DNA from: Nonomuraea sp. MG754425
GTDB taxonomy: Bacteria; Actinomycetota; Actinomycetes; Streptosporangiales; Streptosporangiaceae
DNA: 60,904 nucleotides
Assembly (NCBI RefSeq): GCF_021699195.1
Contig: NZ_SSXE01000056.1
Location: 1-60,904, forward strand
Reading direction: 5' to 3'
Shown: positions 55,501 through 60,904 of the stretch, one piece after another
Layout of the letters: each line of letters begins with the position of its first letter
Position numbering within the stretch: the stretch's first letter is position 1
Translations under genes and position numbers: made by a program
Notes under the pieces: model-generated
Seen by the model: the letters and a program-made list of their open reading frames with translations, nothing else
Told to the model about the DNA's origin: nothing
Databases searched by the model: none

Positions 55501-56228
55501 TACACCGACCCGGACGTGAACGCCTGCCCGGCGCGGGCATCGGCCGTCTTGACGTCCTTGCCGCTCTGGCTCTTCGGCAGCGTCAGCGCCGCTGCCTTGC
55601 CGGTGGCCGGGTCGGTGTCAAGGTCGGCCGTCAGCGTGCCGGTCTTGACGTCGTTGTGCGCCTTGACCGGCTGCGGGCGTACGACGCAATCGCGCGGGCG
55701 TGGCGTCGTCAGCGCACACGCCGGCAGCCGCAGCAGCTGCAGGCGAGTGGCGAAGTTGCCGCCGTAGGCATCGCGGAAGCTCGCATACGAGAACTCCGCT
55801 CGCACCTTTCCAGCGCTGTCGCCGGTCAGCCGGGCGGCGATGCCTATCCCGCCCAGCTTCTGCACGGTGTCGGCGGGCAGCGTCTCCACCTTCACCGCGC
55901 CGACCTCGGCCGCGCCTTTGACCTCGGAGAGCCGTACCGGCAGCGCGCCCGCCGCTACCGCCTTCTCGCCGGGATCCACCTGCGCCGTGCCCGGTTTCGG
56001 CCACACCGGCTCCTTGCGTTCGACCTTCGGCTGGGACTCCTCCGCCCCCTTGACCGTCTTGGCCTTCGCCACCGGTCGGCCATCCACCGATGTCTCGGGA
56101 TCCGGCCCGGAAACCGACGCCGCCGCCGGAAACACGAGATTGTCAGGCACCCCCAAGCCGGAGATCACTAATGCCATCGCCACCGCGATGACCAGCACCG
56201 TCGTCCGTAACCGTCGCCAGGTTCGCAT
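49509..56228 (-). CDS. RHS-repeat polymorphic toxin with HINT pre-toxin domain
   Basis: A secreted 2239-aa protein. Signal peptide: LRTTVLVIAVAMALVISGLG (about 7-26). A SpvB/Tc-like region follows from about 260 (SGGGFSYDYPLPEAP), then RHS/YD repeats (about 900-1750) up to the core end SARYYDPRIGKFVSTDPLLD (about 1777). After a helical part comes a HINT autoprocessing domain (about 1974-2127; NSFTPGTLVVMADGSRKPIE ... STYHVAVGGADALVHN) that probably releases the toxin. The last 112 residues (2128-2239; DLCGIDNLAHGK ... RVTGPVGHRPDLEF) are the toxin domain, of unknown family. The immunity gene is next. Unlike the first RHS protein it has no golvesin or DNRLRE domains. Confidence 0.88.
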   Translation of the reverse strand: MRTWRRLRTTVLVIAVAMALVISGLGVPDNLVFPAAASVSGPDPETSVDGRPVAKAKTVKGAEESQPKVERKEPVWPKPGTAQVDPGEKAVAAGALPVRLSEVKGAAEVGAVKVETLPADTVQKLGGIGIAARLTGDSAGKVRAEFSYASFRDAYGGNFATRLQLLRLPACALTTPRPRDCVVRPQPVKAHNDVKTGTLTADLDTDPATGKAAALTLPKSQSGKDVKTADARAGQAFTSGSVYVLAAGMTGPDGNFGATDLKPSGTWQAGTSGGGFSYDYPLPEAPSPVGDGPNLSLQYDASSVDGEGHWTNNQSGVTGIGWNLSAGFIERKYRRCTAWTEYDPDTAALIWHADENGPYGSAVCWESPDELATDVTKDYTQSELVLNLAGRSASIVKDRTSGLWKTVPDFGWKIEQLTGGADGLEYWKVTSSDGQVHRFGYNKDAQWQLQYVGNQRAEPCADRYFNDMIPPTCTGVWRWNLDQSIDANENVIDYTYERETNYFCMPDCVSEVYVPLPYDRGGFLKQISYGHNTQVSGSTPTSRMTFTTSDRGGLDVPTDLTCGSSCTTNDAVAFYSTRKLDSILTESKNPASGVWEPDTRTDFRYRWIYTRTDFGPAYDPVLWLDSVQQTGLAGTSAQKLPPVSFDAAMVAGRMEYDNWSDWTDFLSWRMVPRVAGIGNGMGGRIEVTYGQADPCGGGKGRDGTSYLPDATGDCYKVDYFYNEETGQENWGRFFKQLATKVVERDLVGGSPDMVTSYDYLDSPRWTNPVAFAQPDLAPAGSDWRGYSTVRTTRGSGSDPNGYTVTSDTFYRGIDGATITTFEGTTATDSRALQGQLLQEQTWKLTATDPRAYTEAESTRYEYQVVSTGTGPGVLDPAFVHRTRERTREQITGGTWRWSDQRTAYNSDGQPTTVNDYGDTSLTTDNTCTSTTYARNPANGITSLPSVMEKRSGDSCTGGTVLGKAITLYDGGTDPATNTPSDGNVTETRSYANATTISTTKNTYDDYGRPLTATDALNKVTTTAYSPVVGWPHQGVTVTNPKNHVVTTFSSHRNGLPTKVVDANGKTMEIDYDALGRTSTLWEPDQPRSAGTPTATVAYDIPFNGNLGQPTAPARTTMRKLLRGTTYISTYSYDDGFGRPRETQMSSPAGGRVVLLTTYDARGLAAATSQPVHNAADPGSGLLNPALTTLPSWTKKVYDSMERPTAAIEYHLAAEFRRTVTAYPGLDRVEVTPPVGGKTATVSDVFDRTIKTEEWKDAATHHDTTYTYNAAGNLSTITDANGNSRTASYDWLGRRTAASDRDSGSASYGYDAVGRLAWSIDGNGTKVSNVYDDLGRRTSQWQGDPQNGTKLTEWTYDEVAKGYPSSSTRYVGGNAYTERVLALDSSYRATATKVTIPTSEGALAGDYEFTAKYDVAGHLVEQGAPGKGDLPAEKLALGYTDLGLPSSLTSDYASGTTYVKESVYSATARLNEREYGANSQVRRTFTWDEGTGWLNRLTTTSGSQVAQDDNFTYSKGGQISTIKDATSGQAECFGYDGLNRLTSAYTTTGASCAASADNQGPDPYSQSFAYDAVGNMTSASDNGVTSTYGYPPAGASSVRPNAVTSITDPGGTDTYGYDDAGQLVTRTVDNKQATFTWDSLGQMEKATVDGAETSMVYDAEGERLIRRDPDGSSTLYLGTMEIRAVGGVAQATRYYSGPDGTVVAMRTAAGVKWMASGLHGSTQLAIDDATGQVARERYRPYGQRRGQDDLLFTDRGFLGKTEDESTGLDYLSARYYDPRIGKFVSTDPLLDLSKPQWSNPYSYAGNNPIGASDPSGLKVIDDVGPVDACAKPKSAACKVQRKRQAEAEARAAQGEVDRQLKALIDSVMALAKIAADELGITAGIKCFASGDLGACGETALNILGSLAGGLAGKLAAKYALPWKWKKAYELGKRVWKHAGDAISAFKNWLAAKDRLKLAARKVQSATEALGVGKSCPIGRKNSFTPGTLVVMADGSRKPIEEVATGDMVLATDPKSGQTRAERVIAVIAGKGAKNLVQVTVDTDGERGDGVGVVVATSEHPFWSPDQRAWVEAGDLSAGSWLRTSAGTYVQVSAIAKSSSSDQRVYNLDVAGSSTYHVAVGGADALVHNDDLCGIDNLAHGKMLYHTIDTPQGKIEILATVSIENGQVTLSDIAIFGTTGDMARGSLGTGGAGLLLREVRKVLLPALGAQGFKSLRVRGVRVTGPVGHRPDLEFKVPGADS

Positions 56229-56908
56229 GTCGCCACCTCTTCAGGGCACGCTGGCGCAGGCCTTCGGAAGAGGCCGCGTCAGGCCGTAAGGAGTAGATAA
56301 AGACGATCAGTCCGGATCTTGATCGACGATCATCTAGAGGTCAACAGCCGCAAGTTCGCCGCAAACGTTACGGAATGTCCCTTTTCTGATCCACAGCGAG
56401 GCGCACTGCATGTCAACCAGCTTGTAGAAACTCCCCATACCAGATGGTCGATACTTTGTGACATGGGTCACATTGACCAGCGGAGTCAGACATGCGCGAC
56501 CTTCATTCGACAACGTCTTTGTCGGCGCCACAGGCGAGTCCGCCTCCCCGTTGCGCCTTCCACAAGCTGTCGCATCGCTCAGTACAGCATCCGAGCACCA
56601 GGTCAGCGGCCGGGCGCTCGTGGACCGCCGGGCCTGAGCAGTGCGACTGGCCGAGACGCGTTCGATCGCGTCCGACGCCTGCCGGGGCGCGGCCGAGTAC
56701 TACATCGCCAAGAGCCCTCCGCCTCGTCCGCGCCAATTAGGAGGCCGTGACGGTGGCCGTACGGACGTGCGGCGCGCGCGGGCCGTCCCATCGAACGCGA
56801 ACGACGCAGCATTGACAAGCTGCTCGGACGCCCGGCAGCGGAGAGACGGACCGCCGACGCCACAGAACCTCGCGGTCACGTCCACGGACGTGGTGTATGA
56901 ATCGATCT
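56229..56908. other. Promoter region and unassigned DNA upstream of the RHS gene
   Basis: No convincing gene in about 680 bp. Positions 56290-56500 are AT-richer and should hold the RHS promoter. Near 56878-56905 lies the left arm (CGTCCACGGACGTGGTGTAT) of an inverted repeat whose right arm is at about 58267-58292, outside the IS256-type element. Confidence 0.5.
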
Positions 56909-58223
56909 TCGCGTGATCCTGTTTCTGCAGGTTAAGCGGCAAGTGTCTGCGGGGCCGGGCTCTGGGCTGGTGTGTCGCCGAGGATCATCCGGACGCGGGC
57001 CTTGGCCAGGACATCCAGGCTCATATAGCGGCGGGCTTCGACCCATTCGTCGGTCTGCTCGGCCAGCACGGCGCCAACCAGCCGGATGATCGAGGGCCTG
57101 TCAGGGAAGATGCCCACCACGTCGGTGCGGCGGCGGATCTCCTTGTTCAGCCGTTCCTGCGGGTTGTTGGACCAGATCTGAGGCCAGATCTCGCGGGGGA
57201 AGACGGCGAAGGCGATCAGGTCTTCCCGGGCGGCGTCCAGGTGCTCGGCCGCGGCCGGATGCTTGGCCTCGAGGGTTTGCACGACCCAGGCGTGCTGAGC
57301 ACGCACCGAGGTGGCGTCGGGCTGGTCGAAGATGGTGCGCACCAGGGTGGCCACGAACGGCTGCGCGGACTTGTTCACGCAGGTCAAAAGGTTGCGCAGG
57401 TAGTGGCTGCGACACCTTTGCCAGGACGCGCCCGCCAGGGTGGCGCCGATGGCGGCCACGAGACCGGCGTGGCAGTCGGAGATGACCAGTTGCACCCCGG
57501 ACAGGCCGCGGGCGGCCAGGCCGCGCAGGAACGCCAGCCAGCCTGCGCCGTCCTCAGCCGAGGTGACCTCCAGGCCGAGGATCTCCCGGCGGCCGTCGGC
57601 GTTGACGCCGGTGGCCACCAGGACGTGCACGTTGATGATGCGGCCGCCCTCGCGGACCTTCTGGGTCAGGGCATCCAGCCACAGGAAGGTGCAGGGGCCG
57701 GCGTCCAACGCGCGGGTGCGGAAGGCTTCGACCTGTTCATCCAGCGTCTTGGCCATCTCGGATACCTGGCTTTTGGAGATGTGCTTGATGCCGAGTTGCT
57801 CGACCAGTCTGTCGACCCGGCGGGTGGAGACGCCCAGCAGGTAGCTGGTGGCCACGACGCTGATGAGGGCCGGCTCCGCCCGCCGCCTGCGTTCCAGCAG
57901 CCAGTCCGGGAAGTACGAGCCCGACCGCAGCTTCGGGATGGCCAGCTCGATCGATCCTGTGCGGGTGTCCCACTCGCGGGTGCGGTAGCCGTTGCGCCGG
58001 TTGGTCCGCTCGTCGCTGCGTTCGCCATAGCCGGCGCCGCACAGGCTGTCGGCCTCGGCTGACATCAACGCTTCGGCCATGGTCTTCACCATGGATCGCA
58101 ACAGATCCGGATCTCCGGTCTCGATCTGCTTCGCCAGCCACTGCTCGGGCGTCACACTGAGGTCTGCGGCCATCGCCTGATTCCCTTCGAACTTGATCTT
58201 CGCTAATCGAAAGGATCACGCGA
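56909..58223 (-). mobile_element. IS256-family insertion sequence
   Basis: TCGCGTGATCCT (56909-56920) and its exact complement AGGATCACGCGA (58212-58223) bracket one Mutator-type transposase gene. No matching target duplication is visible directly outside, so either the insertion is old or the ends are set slightly wrong. Confidence 0.75.
56932..58173 (-). CDS. IS256/Mutator-family transposase
   Basis: A full-length 413-aa DDE transposase. Catalytic residues lie in FLWLDALTQKVREGG (Asp), VQLVISDCHAGLVAAIGATL (Asp) and NNPQERLNKEIRRR (Glu), with the Mutator signature RCRSHYLRNLL. The N terminus (EALMSAEADSLCGAGYGERS, then RNGYRTREWDTRTGSIEL) is typical. Apparently intact, so this may be the most recently active element in the window. 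Confidence 0.93.
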   Translation of the reverse strand: MAADLSVTPEQWLAKQIETGDPDLLRSMVKTMAEALMSAEADSLCGAGYGERSDERTNRRNGYRTREWDTRTGSIELAIPKLRSGSYFPDWLLERRRRAEPALISVVATSYLLGVSTRRVDRLVEQLGIKHISKSQVSEMAKTLDEQVEAFRTRALDAGPCTFLWLDALTQKVREGGRIINVHVLVATGVNADGRREILGLEVTSAEDGAGWLAFLRGLAARGLSGVQLVISDCHAGLVAAIGATLAGASWQRCRSHYLRNLLTCVNKSAQPFVATLVRTIFDQPDATSVRAQHAWVVQTLEAKHPAAAEHLDAAREDLIAFAVFPREIWPQIWSNNPQERLNKEIRRRTDVVGIFPDRPSIIRLVGAVLAEQTDEWVEARRYMSLDVLAKARVRMILGDTPAQSPAPQTLAA

Positions 58224-58414
58224 TGGCCGCCGCTATTTCACGACGCCACGCCTTTGACCAGGTCAAACTCGTACACCACTTCCGTGGACGCAACCAACCT
58301 CGCCGTCCGCGACCAGGCACTCATGCCCAGCGCCCATCCATCTGGCGTCGGCGAGGCAGCGTCAATTGGCCCGGCCGGACCACCGGATCTGCAGCTCACA
58401 AAAACATCCGCATA

Positions 58415-58585
58415 TGAAGAGCGGGAACGCCTTGCAGGGCTCCGACCGCGCGTAACGTTTTGACCAGGCCAAACGCCTGTCAAGCGATGGACGATAGGAG
58501 GTCCTTGCCGAGGCGCCAATGCACGGTGGACAGAAACCACATATCGCCCATCAATAGACATGTTGGACTCGAAAAGACTCGAGCT
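58415..58585. repeat. Repeated flank upstream of tRNA fragment, copy 3
   Basis: Partner of 45919-46090. Both start TGAAGAGCGGGAACGCCTTG and end CTCGAGCT directly before the tRNA fragment, with diverged blocks between. Confidence 0.75.
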
Positions 58586-58627
58586 CTCCTAAAGCGGGTG
58601 CCGCAGGTTCGAATCCTGCCGGGGGCA
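58586..58627 (+). repeat. tRNA-Arg(CCU) 3' fragment, copy 3
   Basis: Same 42 bases as at 26689 and 46091. The nine bases after it (CTCACCTAG) also agree; then the sequence differs, because an IS630-type remnant begins within about 50 bp. Confidence 0.88.
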
Positions 58628-58737
58628 CTCACCTAGTGAGCCGGTTGTGCGTATCAGGGACGCCGCATGAGGTGTGTTTTGTTTCAGACCGGCTGTGCGG
58701 TGGTGACGACGTCTGGCTGCTGAGGTGTGCTGGAGTG

Positions 58738-59450
58738 ATGGCGGACAGCAGACTTGAGCCGGTGGTGTTATCCGAGGAAGAGCGGCGGATGCGGACGGGC
58801 CGGGCCCGGCGTCGCTCGACTGCTCAGGGGCTGGCGATGCGGGCGCGGATCGTGCTGGCCTGTGCCGAGGGTGGCGGGAACGTGGCGGTAGCGGCTCGGC
58901 TGCGGCTGGACCGCAAGACGGTGGCACGCTGGCGCAGTCGGTTCCTGGCGCCTCGGCTGGACGGTCTGAGCGATGAGCCGCGGCCCGGGGTGCCGCGCAC
59001 CATCACCGATACCCAGGTGGAGGTGGTGGTGCGCGCTTTGGAAGAGGTGCCGGCCGGGTCCACGCACTGGTCCAAGCGGGAACTGGCCCGCAAGGTGGGT
59101 ATCTCTGCGAGCAGCGTGCTGCAGATCTGGCGGGCGGTCGGGCTGACGCCCTGGCGTACCGAGAACTTCAAGATTTCCACCGATCCGCTGCTGATCGACA
59201 AGATCCGCGATGTGGTGGGGCTGTATCTGGCCCCGCCAGACCATGCTGCGGTGTTCGCCGTGGATGAGAAGCCGCAGATCCAGGCGTTGCAGCGGAACGC
59301 CCCGGTGCTGCCGATGCTGCCCGGTGTGCCTGAGCGACGCAGCTTCGACTACGTGCGGCACGGCACCGTCGATCTGTTCGCCGCGCTCAACACCGCCACC
59401 GGCCAAGTGATCGGCAAGCTGTCGGCCCGTCACCACGCCAACGTCGAGGA
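58738..59450 (+). pseudogene. IS630-family transposase, 3'-truncated
   Basis: Starts MADSRLEPVVLSEEERRMRT at 58738. The HTH region (AVAARLRLDRKTVARWRSRF), RPGVPRTITDTQVEVVVRAL and the first catalytic region AAVFAVDEKPQIQAL are present. After SARHHANVEE (about 59450) similarity to the family ends: the second Asp (VVLDNxxxH) and the Glu region are missing. The frame stays open by chance to 59796. Lost about a third of its length. Confidence 0.82.
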
Positions 59451-59828
59451 GCAGCACGAACTGGACCCCTATCTGGGGGGACTGGAACGGGGAGATGTGT
59501 TGATCACCTTCCTGCGGGCGACTGCAAGACGGCACCATCAGGATGTGGTCTCGATCAAAAGGATTCCGGCCACTGGCCGGCGGCGGACTTTGGTAGATCT
59601 TTCTTCCTGGTTCGCGTTGACTGAATTACCGACAGCGCCGATCTGGCTTGGGCTTCACTCCGGGCAGAGCCGTCGATCACGCCTTCTGGAGCACTTGACC
59701 TGCGGGAACGTCAGGGTACGCTCGCCGTACCCACAGGCTCCCGGTTTAGCCTCATCAGTCCTTCGTCATCACTTTTGTCATGGTCTGCATGGGTAAATCC
59801 GGTCTCGTCCGGAAGGTCCCCAGCTTCC
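59451..59828. other. Unassigned DNA after the IS630 remnant
   Basis: No gene recognised. AT content rises near 59560-59640 and 59700-59800. The sequence has no similarity that I can see to the other repeats in the window. Confidence 0.4.
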
Positions 59829-60904
59829 ATGGCGCCAGATATCCAGCAGTTCGTTGACGCGACCTACGTCTTGACCTCGTGGTATCAGACCACCGAGGCA
59901 GAGCCCGGCGCCACCGGCGCTCAGGACGACGCTCCGCAGGCGCACGATGTCCACGCGGGCCCGGCGGCGGGCGAATCTTATGGTGGGCCGCGCACCGACA
60001 CGGACGATCCCCAGGACACTCAAGCCAAGCACCAGAGCCCGCACGGGAAGGGCCCGGATTCTCAAGAGCTGGGCCATGGCTCTCCGGAGAAGCCGACCAC
60101 CCCGTCGGCCCCGGACCGGGACAGCACCAGCCAGAACGGATCCCATCAGGCCGACTCCCACCAGGAGGGTGCCGGCCCGTCGTCCGTGGCGACCCGTCCC
60201 GTACCAGAGCCGACTCATGCCTCGAACACGCCACCGTACGAGAGCGTGCCACCGTCTGAAAGCGCGCCACCGTCCGACACACCGACGGCCACTCCGACTT
60301 CAACGTCAGGCGGGCCTGCCACCACGACTACTCCGCAACCCACCTCGGACACACCGACGTCCACCGCGACGCCGTCATCCACCCCGACCGCCACGACGTC
60401 GGAATCGTCCTCCCCCACACCCACCACTTCCGAGTCCCCCACGGCCACTCCCACGGCCACGTCCGAGTCCCCCTCAGCCACCCCCACGGCATCCGACTCG
60501 CCATCGCCTACAGAAACCGCCACGTCCTCCGAGTCGCCCTCCCCCGCGGACACCGCCACGACATCGGAGTCACCATCCGCTTCGGCCACCGACGAAGCCG
60601 AACCGTCCGCCACCTCCACTTCAGCAGCGGCAGCGGCCACTTCGGCCTCGCCCACGCCGCCCCCCACGCCGGAGGCCGACGCCGCCGAGGGCACCGCTGC
60701 CACGCCGCCGGCACCCAGCACCACGGCTTCCAGCGCCGTCCCCGCACACCTCGACGCCGCGGTGTCCAGCCGGCAGACGGGCTTCTCCACCGCGACGATG
60801 GTCACCTCGGCCGTGGTGCTCGTGGTCGCCCTGCTGGCCGTGCTCGCGGTGCTCGTGGTCAGGTCCCGCCGCACTCGCCCGGCCACCGCCGGATACGTCG
60901 AACC
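59829..60904 (+). CDS. Ser/Thr/Pro-rich surface protein with a C-terminal-side TM helix (partial)
   Basis: A frame of 358 codons from ATG 59829 (MAPDIQQFVDATYVLTSWYQ) stays open to the window end. After about 140 hydrophilic residues comes a long stalk (about 140-310) of TPT/SES/ATP repeats, then a transmembrane helix (TSAVVLVVALLAVLAVLVV, about 326-344) followed by basic RSRRTR. This is a wall-spanning stalk anchored in the membrane. No signal peptide is seen at this start, so the true 5' end may have been lost or lie upstream. Unequivocal by composition and codon third-position GC; function unknown. Confidence 0.65.
   Translation, partial: MAPDIQQFVDATYVLTSWYQTTEAEPGATGAQDDAPQAHDVHAGPAAGESYGGPRTDTDDPQDTQAKHQSPHGKGPDSQELGHGSPEKPTTPSAPDRDSTSQNGSHQADSHQEGAGPSSVATRPVPEPTHASNTPPYESVPPSESAPPSDTPTATPTSTSGGPATTTTPQPTSDTPTSTATPSSTPTATTSESSSPTPTTSESPTATPTATSESPSATPTASDSPSPTETATSSESPSPADTATTSESPSASATDEAEPSATSTSAAAAATSASPTPPPTPEADAAEGTAATPPAPSTTASSAVPAHLDAAVSSRQTGFSTATMVTSAVVLVVALLAVLAVLVVRSRRTRPATAGYVE

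Noticed and set aside
60215..60886. A leftward 223-codon Val/Gly/Asp-rich frame
   Set aside because: It is the antisense of the Ser/Thr/Pro-rich stalk, whose rightward frame has a proper TM helix and basic stop-transfer residues.

Overview
The window is high-GC actinomycete DNA. GTG starts are frequent, genes often overlap by 1-8 bp (GTGA/ATGA), and the replication and transfer genes are of the Streptomyces plasmid type. Together with the IS families and very large RHS proteins this suggests a Streptosporangiales-like or other filamentous actinomycete; the species cannot be read from the sequence. Nearly everything here is accessory DNA and no recognisable housekeeping operon is present.

Region 1 (1-10.9 kb) starts with a truncated IS701-type transposase, then an actinomycete integrative and conjugative element (AICE). 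Its leftward block runs SCO3933-like regulator, TraB/FtsK DNA pump, DUF2637 (Spd-like) membrane protein, three small proteins, RepSA-type rolling-circle initiator, excisionase and tyrosine integrase, most of it overlapping or tightly spaced. The rightward block has a GntR repressor, an HTH/P-loop ATPase, a small P-loop kinase, a second GntR protein and a Nudix hydrolase. Region 2 (11.4-25.7 kb) is a probable anti-phage operon: SNF2-type helicase with a C-terminal DUF3883, DUF1156 adenine methylase, DUF499/Swt1-HEPN ATPase and a GmrSD-like DUF262/HNH nuclease. Two unrecognised, visibly AT-richer genes follow, one with a PD-(D/E)xK-like motif.

Region 3 (26.7-58.6 kb) is organised by three copies of the same 42-nt 3' half of a tRNA-Arg(CCU) gene (26689, 46091, 58586), all in the same orientation. 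They divide the DNA into two segments, each holding one giant RHS polymorphic toxin with downstream immunity-like genes. Copies 1 and 2 are followed by the same flank (terminator plus the 3' end of a membrane-protein gene). Copies 2 and 3 are preceded by a shared flank of about 170 bp. Segment A also carries a sigma-factor-like protein translationally coupled to a large P-loop protein, and an ISL3 element inserted in an IS5-type transposase gene with a perfect 8-bp target duplication. Segment B carries an IS21-family element inserted in the repeated flank with a 5-bp target duplication, an IS3 remnant and an IS256-type element.

Region 4 (58.6 kb to the end) has a truncated IS630-type transposase and a Ser/Thr/Pro-rich, membrane-anchored surface-type protein that runs off the window. 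Taken together this looks like a hotspot where mobile elements accumulated at a tRNA-Arg(CCU) gene, carrying defence and competition functions. The intact tRNA gene is not in the window and would be expected to the left.
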